Shown here: positions 49,073 through 57,527 of the stretch, piece by piece
Numbering within the stretch: position 1 is the stretch's first letter
How the letters are laid out: every line of letters begins with the position of its first letter
Source of the DNA: CAVQUE01 sp046290435
GTDB lineage: Bacteria > Actinomycetota > Acidimicrobiia > Acidimicrobiales > UBA8592
DNA: 64,000 bases
Reading direction: 5' to 3'
Assembly: GCA_046290435.1 (NCBI GenBank)
Contig: JBKAGO010000032.1
Coordinates: 1 to 64,000 of the forward strand
Notes under the pieces: generated by a model
The model's input: the letters and a program-made list of their open reading frames with translations, nothing else
The model's database searches: none
Told to the model about the DNA's origin: nothing
Made by a program: the position numbers and the translations under genes

Positions 49073-49708
49073 ATGACCCCCACGCAGATCTCTGATCCGC
49101 ATGCCGTGACGACCGATGCCGAACTGGAGGCACTCATCGGCTCACCCGGCGAGCAGGTGAAGATGAAGCTACGCACGGAGATCGACGACACGGCCCGAGC
49201 GTTCATCGAGCGCTCACCCTTCATCGTGGTCGCCACATGTGGCGCCGACGGCCGGCTCGACGCATCTCCCAAGGGAGATCCGCCCGGATTCGTCCACGTC
49301 ATCGACTCGACAACGCTCGCGATTCCCGAACGAAAGGGCAATGCGCTCGGCTTCGGACCCCGAAACGTGCTGGCCACCGGCCGAATCGGACTCATCTTCA
49401 TGGTCCCGGGGCAGCGCGAGACCTATCGGGTCAACGGAATGGCCCACTTGACGAGCGATCCGGACCTGCTCGATCGGCTCGCCTTCTCCGGCAAGCCTGC
49501 CCTGATGGCAACGGTCGTCGGGGTGGAGGAGGCGTTCTTCCATTGCGGAAAAGCGATGATCCGCGCCGAGTTGTGGGCCGCTCCGGATGAGGCCGAGGCC
49601 GACCGTCGCCCCATTGCCGAGCAGATCGGCGGACTCCTCGGTGATCAGGACCTCGTGGAGGTGGTCGCTGCCGGCCTCGAACAGAACTACCGAGACGGCC
49701 TCTACTGA
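49073..49708 (+). CDS. Pyridoxamine 5'-phosphate oxidase-family flavoprotein
   Basis: A 211-residue split-barrel FMN-binding protein. The core PFIVVATCGADGRLDASPKG and LAIPERKGNALGFGPRNVLA, followed by GLIFMVPGQRETYRVNG and AFFHCGKAMIRAELW, match the actinobacterial PPOX subgroup (MSMEG_1061-like). These use FMN or F420 in redox reactions, but physiological substrates are unclear. It precedes a MarR regulator on the other strand (convergent); the 186-bp gap 49709-49894 contains only short palindromes. Confidence 0.82.
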   Translation: MTPTQISDPHAVTTDAELEALIGSPGEQVKMKLRTEIDDTARAFIERSPFIVVATCGADGRLDASPKGDPPGFVHVIDSTTLAIPERKGNALGFGPRNVLATGRIGLIFMVPGQRETYRVNGMAHLTSDPDLLDRLAFSGKPALMATVVGVEEAFFHCGKAMIRAELWAAPDEAEADRRPIAEQIGGLLGDQDLVEVVAAGLEQNYRDGLY

Positions 49709-49894
49709 TCCGCAGGGTCACCCACAGCTCCCGGGTCGGGCCTTCACCTGCCATCGCTCTCGCGGTCGAACGCGGCTGATCACGCCGAGCAGATCGGGCG
49801 CGACATCTGACGGGCATCTGCGAGCGGGTGCATGCACGTCCTCCCCCGTGGGGATTCACCGTCGTGCCCAGCCTCCACCGGTGGTGGTGGCACC

Positions 49895-50374
49895 TCAGAG
49901 GCGGTGTGGCTGGAAGATCTCGTGGTCGCAGAGGGTGCGGGCGATCTTCGACATCGCGTGCGCGAGCGCTTCGGTCTCGGCTTCGTCGAGAGGATCGAAA
50001 ACCATACGCTGGACGTCTTCGGCGTGGATGGGCGCCACCTGCTCGAGGAAGCGACGCCCGGCGGGCGTGAGCGTCGCGTGCTTCGCTCGGCCGTCCTCGG
50101 TGTCGTCGGTGATCTCGACATGGCCGCGTTCGATCATCGTCTTGAGCCGATGGGTGAGGCGGCTCTGGGAGAGGTTTGCTCCATCCGCGAGCTCGGAGAG
50201 TCGCATCGTGGCGTCGCGGGCCTCGGACAGCGCCACGAAGATCGAGTAGTGCACGCCGAGGAGACCCTGCTCCTTGAGCGTGCGCTCGAGTTGGGGCATG
50301 CCTCGGTTGATGAACACGAGCAGCGCCAGCCATGCCTGCTTCTGGGTCTCGTCGAGCCATCGGGTCTCCGGCAT
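49895..50374 (-). CDS. MarR-family transcriptional regulator
   Basis: A 159-residue winged-helix dimeric regulator. The DNA-binding domain has GVHYSIFVALSEARDATMRL, SELADGANLSQSRLTHRLKT (recognition helix) and the wing VEITDDTEDGRAKHATLTPA. The ATG at 50374 is preferred because TATGCT lies exactly 6 nt upstream; a GTG at 50380 is the alternative. It is divergent from an FMN reductase gene, whose promoter is covered by TTGAC repeats; autoregulation and control of that gene are likely (inference). Confidence 0.9.
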   Translation of the reverse strand: MPETRWLDETQKQAWLALLVFINRGMPQLERTLKEQGLLGVHYSIFVALSEARDATMRLSELADGANLSQSRLTHRLKTMIERGHVEITDDTEDGRAKHATLTPAGRRFLEQVAPIHAEDVQRMVFDPLDEAETEALAHAMSKIARTLCDHEIFQPHRL

Positions 50375-50380
50375 TGCCAC

Positions 50381-50386
50381 AGCATA
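50381..50386 (-). promoter_or_regulatory. Candidate -10 box of the marR-type gene
   Basis: TATGCT on the minus strand, 6 nt before the ATG at 50374, the same hexamer as in the scpA promoter. Confidence 0.5.
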
Positions 50387-50390
50387 GTTG

Positions 50391-50449
50391 TTGACACGAC
50401 AACTTTCTCCACCTAACTTGACGCTTCAACAACATGCTTGACAGGTCAA
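50391..50449 (+). promoter_or_regulatory. FMN reductase promoter with three operator-like repeats
   Basis: -35 TTGACA (50391-50396), exactly 17 bp, -10 TAACTT (50414-50419). Three related 12-mers overlie it: TTGACACGACAA (50391), TTGACGCTTCAA (50418) and TTGACAGGTCAA (50438, a perfect TTGAC-N2-GTCAA dyad). An AGTTGT-N7-ACAACT inverted repeat spans 50386-50404. These are likely binding sites of the divergent MarR regulator. Confidence 0.6.
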
Positions 50450-50473
50450 CTACCCACCGGAGAACCCCCCGCC

Positions 50474-51034
50474 ATGAAGATCCTCGCCTTCGCTGCGACG
50501 ACCAGTTCGCAGTCGATCAACAAGCAACTGGTCGGCTACGCGACCCGCATCCTCGAAGACGGTCCGACCGACGATGTCGTCGTCGACACGATCGACCTGC
50601 GCGACTACGAGATGCCGATCTACAGCGCCGACCGACAGGACGACAGCGGCATCCCCACCGCAGCCCAGGAGTTCTACGACCGCATCGGCGCCTCCGACGC
50701 CGTCGTGATCTCCTTCGCCGAACACAACGGCTTCTACACCGCCGCCTACAAGAACGTCTTCGACTGGGCCTCGCGGATCGACATGCGGGTCTACCAGGGC
50801 AGGCCGGTGGTGCTGTTCTCCACGTCGCCCGGGCCCCGTGGCGGGGCCAACGTTCTCGATGTCGCTGTCCGCTCCGGCCAGTTCTTCGGATACGACGTGA
50901 AGGCCAGCCTGTCCATTCCGAGCTTCCACCAGAACTTCGACGCCGGAGCGGGCACACTGGCCGATCCAGCGCTCGACGAGCAGTTCCGCGCCGCGCTCGC
51001 CACGTTGGACGACCTGGCGACGGTGTCGGCATGA
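50474..51034 (+). CDS. NAD(P)H-dependent FMN reductase / flavodoxin-like oxidoreductase
   Basis: A 186-residue flavodoxin-fold protein: KILAFAATTSSQSINKQLVG (FMN phosphate loop), DAVVISFAEHNGFYTAAYKN (isoalloxazine loop, a variant of the usual PEYN) and FDWASRIDM. It probably reduces FMN or a quinone-like compound with NAD(P)H. The ATG at 50474 follows GGAG at about 10 nt. The leader starts near 50426, downstream of a MarR-covered promoter. The stop overlaps the next gene as ATGA, coupling it to YceI. Confidence 0.87.
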   Translation: MKILAFAATTSSQSINKQLVGYATRILEDGPTDDVVVDTIDLRDYEMPIYSADRQDDSGIPTAAQEFYDRIGASDAVVISFAEHNGFYTAAYKNVFDWASRIDMRVYQGRPVVLFSTSPGPRGGANVLDVAVRSGQFFGYDVKASLSIPSFHQNFDAGAGTLADPALDEQFRAALATLDDLATVSA

Positions 51035-51552
51035 ACCACACGACTGCGCTCCCCACCGGCACCTGGACGATCGACCCCTCGACGACGACCGTGACCGTCA
51101 CCGTCACAAAGCTCGGCGTCTTCACCGTCCCGGCAACCCTCACGGTCGTCTCCGGCACCATCGAGATCGACGACGACCACGACGTCACAGCCGTCCACGT
51201 CGCCGTCGACGCCGGCAGCTATGCCAGCAAGAATGCCAAACGAAACGAGCACGTCGTCGGACCGGACTTCCTCGACGCCGCCAACAACCCGACGATCGAG
51301 TTCCGCGCCGACCGCGTCGAGCCCGGGCCGAACGGCTTCACCTCGAACGGCACGGTGACGATCAGAGGCACGTCCTCGCCGATCGACGTGACGATCTCCG
51401 ACGTCGCCGTCGACGGAACCACCGGGTCGTTCACCGCCGCCGCGGTCGTCGATCGAAATGCCATCGGCGTCGACAAGATGCCGACGTTCGTCATCGGCCG
51501 GCTACTCACCCTCACCGTCGACGCCAGGGCGACCAGGAGTCCGAGCGAATAG
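51031..51552 (+). CDS. YceI-family lipocalin-like protein
   Basis: A 173-residue beta-barrel protein of the YceI family, which binds polyisoprenoid-like lipids. TGTWTIDPSTTTVTVTV, AVDAGSYASKNAKRNEHVVG, PTIEFRADRVEPG and FTSNGTVTIRGTSSPIDVTI are characteristic. No signal peptide is seen, so a cytoplasmic location is expected. The ATG overlaps the FMN reductase stop (ATGA). The pair may act on a redox-active lipid or quinone under MarR control (inference). Confidence 0.88.
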   Translation: MNHTTALPTGTWTIDPSTTTVTVTVTKLGVFTVPATLTVVSGTIEIDDDHDVTAVHVAVDAGSYASKNAKRNEHVVGPDFLDAANNPTIEFRADRVEPGPNGFTSNGTVTIRGTSSPIDVTISDVAVDGTTGSFTAAAVVDRNAIGVDKMPTFVIGRLLTLTVDARATRSPSE

Positions 51553-51591
51553 GAGAGGCGCCGGCCGAGGAGACCTCGAGACTCGGGTCCT

Positions 51592-53958
51592 TCAGCGGAG
51601 ACGGGCGCCCTGCTGTTTGGCGACGGTGTCGATGCAGGCCTGGCGGACCTCGGCGACCTCGGCGTCGGTGAGCGTGCGGTCGGTGGCCTGGAACCGCAGG
51701 CGATACGCCAGGCTGCGGGCGCCCTCGGCGACACCGGGACCCCGGTAGACGTCGAACAGCTCCAGGCCCACCAGCAGCGGCCCTCCGCCCTTGCGCAGCG
51801 ATCCCTCGATCTGCGCGGCGGCGACCCCGTCGGGAACCTCGAACGCGAGGTCGATGTCGCTCGACGGGAACTTCGACACCGGCGTGTAGCGGCGGTTGCC
51901 GTGCGGGCCCCGCAGCACGGCCTCGAGATCCAGGCGGAGCCAGGCGACTCGACCGTCGACCCCGTACGCGGCGGCGACATCGGGATCGACCTCGCCCACC
52001 TCGCCTCGTACCCGTCCGGCGATGACGATCTCGGCGCTGCGGGTGGGGTGCAGGCCCGGAAGCTCGGCCGGGCGCAGCTGCACGTTGGGCAGCGCCAACG
52101 CATCGTCGAGTAGATCGAGCATCGCCACAGCAGCAGGTGCCTCACGACCCGCGAGCGACACGGCCAGGACCTCGTGCTCGTCGGGCAGCACCGAGTCGCC
52201 GCTCGGCGGCGGGTAGACGTGGCCGACCTCGAAGAACGACACGTCCGGACTGCGGTGCGACTGGTTGTAGGCGACGGCCTTGAGATGTCCGGGCAGCAAT
52301 GACGTCCGCAGTACGGACTCCTCGGCCACCAGGGGGTTGGTCAGCGTGACGGCGCGATCATCGAGGCCGGCCGAGGCGAGATCGCCGGGCGCCAGGAACG
52401 GCATCGGTTGGATCTCGTCGCATCCCGCTCCGACCAGCACCTGGCGGACCAGGCGCCGCTCCTGCTGGTAGGCGTCGAGGCCACCGGCCTCGGGACCACG
52501 CGGCACCGTGCGCACGATGCGCTCGTAGCCGAACATCCGGGCGACTTCCTCGGCGATGTCGGTCTCGGTCGCGGTGTCCCAACGCCAGGTGGGGATGATG
52601 ATGTCGAGGTCGTCGCCGGCCGTGGTGGACTCGAACCCGATGGGTTCGATCAGCCCGGCGATCTCGGCGGCCGAGAGCTCCGTGCCGAGCAGGCCGTTGA
52701 TCTTCGTCGGCCGGACGCGCACCGGGCTGCGGTCGGGCAGCTCGCCACGCTCGTCGATCTGGCCGGCCGCGCACGTCGCGCCGGATTCGGCCAGCAGTTG
52801 CACGAACCGATCGCAGGCCCGGTCGATGGTGTCGCCCCAGTCGGCGCCACGACGGAACCGGCCCGACGCCTCGCTGGGCAGGTTGAGGTGCTTGACCGTG
52901 CGGGAGATCGACGGCGGATCCCACCACGCCATCTCCAACAGGACGTCGGTGGTGGTCTCGGAGATCTCGGTGGACGCGCCACCCATCACGCCGGCGATGC
53001 CGATGGCCACGTCGTCGCCGTCGGCGATGACGCCATCGGCAGCACGCAGTGTGCGCTCGACGTCGTCGAGGGTCACGATGGTCTCACCCTCGGCGGCACG
53101 ACGCACCCGCAGGCGACCGCCGGCGACCTTGGCCAGGTCGTAGGTGTGGTTGGGTTGGCCGAGCTCGAGCATCACGTAGTTGGAGATGTCGACCACGCTG
53201 TTGATCGGGCGCATGCCCAGCGCGACGAGGCGGTTCCGGAGCCACTGGGGCGACTCCCCCACCGTCACGTTGCGCAGCACCCGGGCCACGAAACGGCCAC
53301 AGAGCGTCGGGTCGACGATCTCGACCGACGCGATGGCTGCCACGGCTTCATCCGTCTCGGCAATCGGATACTCGGGGAACGCGAAGGGCACGCCCAGGGC
53401 CGCGGCGAGGTCGCGGGCCACACCGGCGACCGACATGGCGTCGGGACGGTTGGCGTTGACCTCGAGATCCCACAGGACGTCGGTCTCGATACCGAGCGCG
53501 TCGACGATGGGAGTCCCGAGCCCGGCCGCAGCGGCGTCGCCGGACAGGATCATGATGCCGTCGTGATCGTTGCCCAGACCCAGCTCGGCTGCCGAACAGC
53601 ACATGCCGTTGGACATCTGACCCCGAAGCTTGCGCTGGGCGATCTCCATGCCGTTGGGCATGACGGTGCCGATGGTGGCGAACGGGATGCGATCGCCGAC
53701 GGTCATGTTGAACGCGCCGCAGCAGACCTGCAGCGCGTTGCCGTCGCCGGCGTCGACGTCGACGAGCTGGATGCGGTCGGCCTCGGGATGGGGCCGCAGG
53801 TCGAGGACCTCGGCCACGACGATGCCGTCGAGGCCGCCGCCCACGATCGTCATCTCCTCGACCGCCAGGCCCAGCGCGCTGAGCGTCTCGCCCAACTCGA
53901 CGGGGTCGCCGTCGATGCCGGGCGCGAACTCACGCAACCACGACAGCAGGACCTTCAC
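51592..53958 (-). CDS. pheT: Phenylalanyl-tRNA synthetase, beta subunit
   Basis: The 788-residue beta chain of the alpha2-beta2 enzyme. Seen: MKVLLSWLREFAP start, EMAYK-type tRNA-binding domain with DRIQLVDVDAGDGNALQVCC and QRKLRGQMSNGMCCSAAELG, B3/4 editing domain (LWDLEVNANRPDAMSVAGVA), B5 (RVRPTKINGLLGTELSAAEI) and the C-terminal anticodon-binding FPSSDIDLAFEVPDGV. The start is GTG at 53958. A 63-bp gap to pheS contains the 11-mer TCACCTTCATC twice. Confidence 0.97.
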   Translation of the reverse strand: MKVLLSWLREFAPGIDGDPVELGETLSALGLAVEEMTIVGGGLDGIVVAEVLDLRPHPEADRIQLVDVDAGDGNALQVCCGAFNMTVGDRIPFATIGTVMPNGMEIAQRKLRGQMSNGMCCSAAELGLGNDHDGIMILSGDAAAAGLGTPIVDALGIETDVLWDLEVNANRPDAMSVAGVARDLAAALGVPFAFPEYPIAETDEAVAAIASVEIVDPTLCGRFVARVLRNVTVGESPQWLRNRLVALGMRPINSVVDISNYVMLELGQPNHTYDLAKVAGGRLRVRRAAEGETIVTLDDVERTLRAADGVIADGDDVAIGIAGVMGGASTEISETTTDVLLEMAWWDPPSISRTVKHLNLPSEASGRFRRGADWGDTIDRACDRFVQLLAESGATCAAGQIDERGELPDRSPVRVRPTKINGLLGTELSAAEIAGLIEPIGFESTTAGDDLDIIIPTWRWDTATETDIAEEVARMFGYERIVRTVPRGPEAGGLDAYQQERRLVRQVLVGAGCDEIQPMPFLAPGDLASAGLDDRAVTLTNPLVAEESVLRTSLLPGHLKAVAYNQSHRSPDVSFFEVGHVYPPPSGDSVLPDEHEVLAVSLAGREAPAAVAMLDLLDDALALPNVQLRPAELPGLHPTRSAEIVIAGRVRGEVGEVDPDVAAAYGVDGRVAWLRLDLEAVLRGPHGNRRYTPVSKFPSSDIDLAFEVPDGVAAAQIEGSLRKGGGPLLVGLELFDVYRGPGVAEGARSLAYRLRFQATDRTLTDAEVAEVRQACIDTVAKQQGARLR

Positions 53959-54021
53959 GACCGGTTCGCTTTCGCGAGCGGGATCACCTTCATCACCGGT
54001 GTCACCTTCATCTGGAGCGCC

Positions 54022-55026
54022 TCAGAACTGACGGAGGAAACGGACGTCGTTGTTGACCAGCTCGCGGATGTCGTCGAGCTGGTAGCGCATGACCGCCAGG
54101 CGGTCGATGCCGAAGCCGAACGCGAAGCCCTGCCACTCGTCGGGGTCGATGCCGCAGTTGCGCAGCACCTGGGGATGCACCATCCCGCAGCCGCCCAGCT
54201 CGAGCCACGAGCCGTCCTCGCGGGAGATGTCGAACTCCGCGGACGGTTCGGTGAACGGGAAGTACGACGGCCGCAGACGGGTCTTCACCTCGGCACCGAA
54301 GAACGCCCGAACGAACTCGTCGATCGTGCCTGCGAGGTCGCCCAGGGTGATCCCGCGGTCGACGACCAGCCCCTCGATCTGGTGGAACGCCGGCAGATGG
54401 GTGGCATCCGCTGTGTCGGTGCGGAACGTGCGCCCCGGCGCGACGATGTAGATCGGCGGCTCGGTGTTCTCCATCGTGCGGATCTGCACCGGCGAGGTGT
54501 GCGAGCGCAGCATCACCTCCTCGGGGCCACCGAGGTTCACGAAGATGGTGTCGAAGCTGCCCCGGGCGGGATGCCACTCGGGGATGTTGAGCGCCTCGAA
54601 GTTGTACCAGGCGGTCTCGACGTGGGGGCCTTCGGCCACGGTGAACCCCATGCCGACGAACACGTCCTCGAGACGGTCCCATGCCTGGGTGACCAGGTGC
54701 AGGTGCCCCCGGCGGGGCCGATCAAGGCGTTCGGTGAGGTCGAGGCGCTCGGCTTCGAGACGGACCCGGCGGGCGGCGACGGCGAGTTCGGCCTCACGTT
54801 CGGCGATGGCCGTCTCGATGGCGGCGCGAGCCTCGTTGATGGCCTTGCCGACATCGGCACGCTCCTCGGGCGGGAGCGAGCCGAGCTGCTTCTTGGCCCC
54901 CACGATGGCGGCCTTCTTGCCCAACAGGTTGCTCTGCAGGGCGTGCAGGGCGTCGAGATCCGCTACCTGGGCGACCGCCGAGGTGGCGTCGGCCACGAGA
55001 GCGTCGAGATCGATGGGTGCTGTCAT
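54022..55026 (-). CDS. pheS: Phenylalanyl-tRNA synthetase, alpha subunit
   Basis: Class II catalytic subunit, 334 residues. An N-terminal coiled coil (about 10-95) is followed by GFTVAEGPHVETAWYNFEAL, HTSPVQIRTM, APGRTFRTDTADATHLPAFH (motif 2), and ELGGCGMVHPQVLRNCGID with GFAFGFGIDRLAVMRYQL (motif 3). The ATG at 55026 gives the standard length. The 108-bp gap to trmH contains no clear promoter or attenuator. Confidence 0.97.
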   Translation of the reverse strand: MTAPIDLDALVADATSAVAQVADLDALHALQSNLLGKKAAIVGAKKQLGSLPPEERADVGKAINEARAAIETAIAEREAELAVAARRVRLEAERLDLTERLDRPRRGHLHLVTQAWDRLEDVFVGMGFTVAEGPHVETAWYNFEALNIPEWHPARGSFDTIFVNLGGPEEVMLRSHTSPVQIRTMENTEPPIYIVAPGRTFRTDTADATHLPAFHQIEGLVVDRGITLGDLAGTIDEFVRAFFGAEVKTRLRPSYFPFTEPSAEFDISREDGSWLELGGCGMVHPQVLRNCGIDPDEWQGFAFGFGIDRLAVMRYQLDDIRELVNNDVRFLRQF

Positions 55027-55134
55027 GATGCGCAGGCCCGATTCACTCCGGCGAGGGTAGTGGGCGCCCATCGGCCTGCGGTGCGAATATGGCCACGTGG
55101 TGCGGGCCCCGTCTGCCGGCAGCGCCGGGGAGGT

Positions 55135-55968
55135 TCAGCCGAGACGCCGCTGGCGGGCCGCCTCGAAGCAGGTGACGGTCAGTGCGGACGCCGCATTGAG
55201 CGATTCGAGCCCGCCCTGCAGCGGGATGGACACGGTGTCGTCCAACCAGGCCCGCACCTGTGTCGACAGTCCGTGGGCTTCGTTGCCGACGACGATGGCC
55301 ACCGCGACGGTGAGGTCGGCTGCGTCGATCGAGACGCTGCCGTCGGCATCGAGGCCGAGGGTTCGGACCGAACGCGATCGCAGTGCCGACGCCACGAGAT
55401 CCACATCGGCGTCGCGCACCACGGGGACGCGGAACAGCGCGCCGGCGGCGGCCCGGACGACCTTGGGGTTGTAGAGATCGACCGCGTCGTCGCACGAGAT
55501 GACCGCCGTGGCCCCCGCGCCCAGCGCGCTGCGCACGATCGTGCCGAGGTTGCCAGGCTCGCGGATCCCGGCGGCGACGACGACGAGAGGCGCCATCTGG
55601 GGGTCCGACGCCGGATCGAGCGCCGTGTCGAGGTCGACGTCGACGAAGCCGGCGGTCGCCAGGACCGGCCGTGGGGTCTCGGTCGACGCGATGGATGCGA
55701 GCACCCCGGGGTCGAGGGTCCACACGTCGCCACCCGCATCGGCGACCGACCGGGCGAGATCTGGGGCCTCGTGATCCTCGCTCAGGTACAGAGCATCGAC
55801 GAAGAGGTCGGCTGCGAGCGCCTCGGCGACAAGGGTCGGCCCCTCGATGACGAACGAGCGGGCCTCGTCACGGTCCCGCCGCGAACGAACCAACCGTCGC
55901 AGCGCGCCGACCCGGGGGTTGCGCGCCGACAGTGGCCGTGCGGCGGGGCCGTGGGGGGAGGTGTTCAG
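55135..55968 (-). CDS. TrmH/SpoU-family RNA 2'-O-methyltransferase, CTG start
   Basis: SPOUT methyltransferase acting on rRNA or tRNA ribose, 277 residues. Substrate-binding N terminus LSARNPRVGALRRL and RSFVIEGPTLVAEAL; motif 1 GIREPGNLGTIVRSALGAG, motif 2 IVVGNEAHGLS and motif 3 SIPLQGGLESLNAASALTV form the knot. The first in-frame TTG (55893) would remove the conserved NPRVGALRRL block, and no ATG or GTG lies upstream of it. A CTG at 55968 overlaps the rplT TGA as CTGA (55965-55968); a second CTG at 55932 is the alternative. Corresponds in position to mycobacterial tsnR. Confidence 0.87.
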   Translation of the reverse strand: MNTSPHGPAARPLSARNPRVGALRRLVRSRRDRDEARSFVIEGPTLVAEALAADLFVDALYLSEDHEAPDLARSVADAGGDVWTLDPGVLASIASTETPRPVLATAGFVDVDLDTALDPASDPQMAPLVVVAAGIREPGNLGTIVRSALGAGATAVISCDDAVDLYNPKVVRAAAGALFRVPVVRDADVDLVASALRSRSVRTLGLDADGSVSIDAADLTVAVAIVVGNEAHGLSTQVRAWLDDTVSIPLQGGLESLNAASALTVTCFEAARQRRLG

Positions 55969-56333
55969 GCGGCCTCGGCGCCGACGGCTTCGTCGGCGAG
56001 GGCGACCAGCGCGGCGAACGCCGCTGCGTCGTTGACGGCGAGGTCGGCGAGGTTCTTGCGATCGACCTCGATACCGGCAGCCTTCAGGCCGTTGATGAAG
56101 CGGCTGTAGGTGGTGCCGTTCTGACGGCAGGCCGCGTTGATGCGCTGGATCCAGAGCTTGCGGAACTCACCCTTGCGGGCCCGGCGGTCACGGAACGCGT
56201 AGTTGCCGCTGTGCATGACCTGTTCGTTGGCGGCCTTGAAGCTGCGGCTCTTGTTGCCGTAGTAGCCCTTTGCGCGCCCCAGCACCTGGCGGCGACGCTT
56301 CTTGCTGTGCACCGCACGTTTGACTCGTGCCAT
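55965..56333 (-). CDS. rplT: Ribosomal protein L20
   Basis: A 122-residue 23S-binding protein essential for 50S assembly. MARVKRAVHSKKRRRQVLGR, GYYGNKSRSFKAANEQVMHS and RDRRARKGEFRKLWIQRINA are fully typical. AAAGGAG lies about 6 nt before the ATG. In other bacteria L20 represses its own operon; tandem hairpins in the infC leader could be a target (inference). Confidence 0.98.
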   Translation of the reverse strand: MARVKRAVHSKKRRRQVLGRAKGYYGNKSRSFKAANEQVMHSGNYAFRDRRARKGEFRKLWIQRINAACRQNGTTYSRFINGLKAAGIEVDRKNLADLAVNDAAAFAALVALADEAVGAEAA

Positions 56334-56363
56334 GAGATTCTCCTTTTCTTCGGATGCCGCTGA

Positions 56364-56558
56364 TCAGATGCCGAGTTGGCGGCGGACGGTCGGCGCATCG
56401 GCCTCGCTGACCTGGGCCGGCTGGCGCAGCTGACGCTTGCGCTTGGGCGACTTGGCCTCGGCGAGGTGGCTCTTGTTGATGCGGCCGCGACGCAGCTTGC
56501 CGCTGCCGGTGGCCTTGAAGCGCTTCGCGGCGCCCTTGTGGGTCTTCATCTTGGGCAT
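56364..56558 (-). CDS. rpmI: Ribosomal protein L35
   Basis: A 64-residue basic protein, MPKMKTHKGAAKRFKATGSG at the N terminus and LRRGRINKSHLAEAKSPKRK after it, diagnostic for L35. GGAG precedes the ATG. It lies 104 bp after infC and 30 bp before rplT; infC-rpmI-rplT is an almost universal order. Confidence 0.98.
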   Translation of the reverse strand: MPKMKTHKGAAKRFKATGSGKLRRGRINKSHLAEAKSPKRKRQLRQPAQVSEADAPTVRRQLGI

Positions 56559-56662
56559 GGTGTTCTCCGGGTTCGTGCACGCTCTGGGGCGGGCGACGGG
56601 GGGCGACGGCGCGCCGGTGGTCGGCCTGGTCTCCCAGGCCGGGCACCGATGCGACGCCAGGC

Positions 56663-57298
56663 TCAGCTCGTGGTGTCGGCTTCGACGGTCTCGTCGGCGG
56701 GGGCGACGTCCTGCTCGGACACCTCCGGCTCCGACGCCGACGCAGAGGCCTGCGCCCGAGCTTTCTTGAGTGCTTCGATGGCTTTCTTGTCCGGACCGAG
56801 CACCATCGTCATGTTCCGGCCGTCGAGGCGGGGATACGCCTCGACCTTGGCGATGTCCTCCATCTGTTCGGCGACCTGGTCGAGGATCTTGCGTCCCAGT
56901 TCGGGATGCTGGACCTCGCGGCCTCGGAACATGATGGTGAGCTTCACCTTGTGGCCCTCTTCGAGGAAGCCACGGACCTTGCGGGTCTTGGTGTCGAAGT
57001 CGCCGATCCCGATCTTGGGTCGGTACTTCATCTCCTTGACGACGATGTTGGTGCTCTTCTTGCGCGAGTCCTTGGCCCGTTGCGCCGTCTCGTACTTGTA
57101 CTTGCCGTAATCCATGATCCGGCAGACGGGCGGGTTGGCCTTGTCCGCGACCTCGACGAGGTCGAGACCGGCTCGACGAGCTGCTGCGAGAGCCTCGGGC
57201 AGTGGCTTGATGCCGATCTGCTCGCCGTCTTGACCGACGAGGCGGACCTCGCGGGCCCGGATGCGGTCGTTGATACGAGGCTCGGTGTTGGCAGCTAT
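56663..57298 (-). CDS. infC: Translation initiation factor IF-3, probable ATA start
   Basis: IF-3 controls start-codon selection on the 30S subunit. N domain EPRINDRIRAREVRLVGQDG, linker DYGKYKYETAQRAKDSRKK and C domain RPKIGIGDFDTKTRKVRGFL are clear; an acidic tail of about 25 residues ends the 211-residue product. The family begins a few residues before EPRIND. At that place there is no ATG, GTG or TTG, but AGGAG (57305-57309) lies 6 nt before an ATA at 57298, giving (M)AANTEPRIND. A far-upstream TTG (57370) lacks a Shine-Dalgarno and would add 24 unconserved residues. Rare starts in infC are known from E. coli (AUU). Confidence 0.93.
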   Translation of the reverse strand: MAANTEPRINDRIRAREVRLVGQDGEQIGIKPLPEALAAARRAGLDLVEVADKANPPVCRIMDYGKYKYETAQRAKDSRKKSTNIVVKEMKYRPKIGIGDFDTKTRKVRGFLEEGHKVKLTIMFRGREVQHPELGRKILDQVAEQMEDIAKVEAYPRLDGRNMTMVLGPDKKAIEALKKARAQASASASEPEVSEQDVAPADETVEADTTS

Positions 57299-57472
57299 GG
57301 CAAGCTCCTGATCAAGTCGTGTCTCCTCATTGGTGAGTCGAAAGGGTGGGTTCGACTCCGGAGATGACAACGGCGAGCGCCGGAAAGCCCAGCACCCGCC
57401 GAGAGCTGGGACCGCGAAAGCGGAAGCCCTGGCCGGCTGCTCGAACCCGCCGCACCTGAGGTGGTCGGGTGG

Positions 57473-57516
57473 CCACCTCTCGGTGGCGCTTTCGTAGCGC
57501 TCGGGCTGCCAGCCCG
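57473..57516 (-). promoter_or_regulatory. Three tandem hairpins in the infC leader
   Basis: CCACC-TCTC-GGTGG (57473-57486), GCGCT-TTCGT-AGCGC (57486-57500) and CGGGCT-GCC-AGCCCG (57502-57516) stand side by side near the 5' end of the predicted infC mRNA. They may be a control region for the infC-rpmI-rplT operon. Confidence 0.45.
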
Positions 57517-57527
57517 AAGCGGTCCCC

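Noticed and set aside
52408..56109. A plus-strand open frame of about 1,230 codons opposite pheT, pheS and trmH
   Set aside because: It mirrors three clearly recognisable minus-strand genes and has no family resemblance.
57299..57370. infC starting at TTG 57370
   Set aside because: No Shine-Dalgarno precedes it, and the added 24 residues are not part of the IF-3 family, whereas AGGAG is properly placed before ATA 57298.
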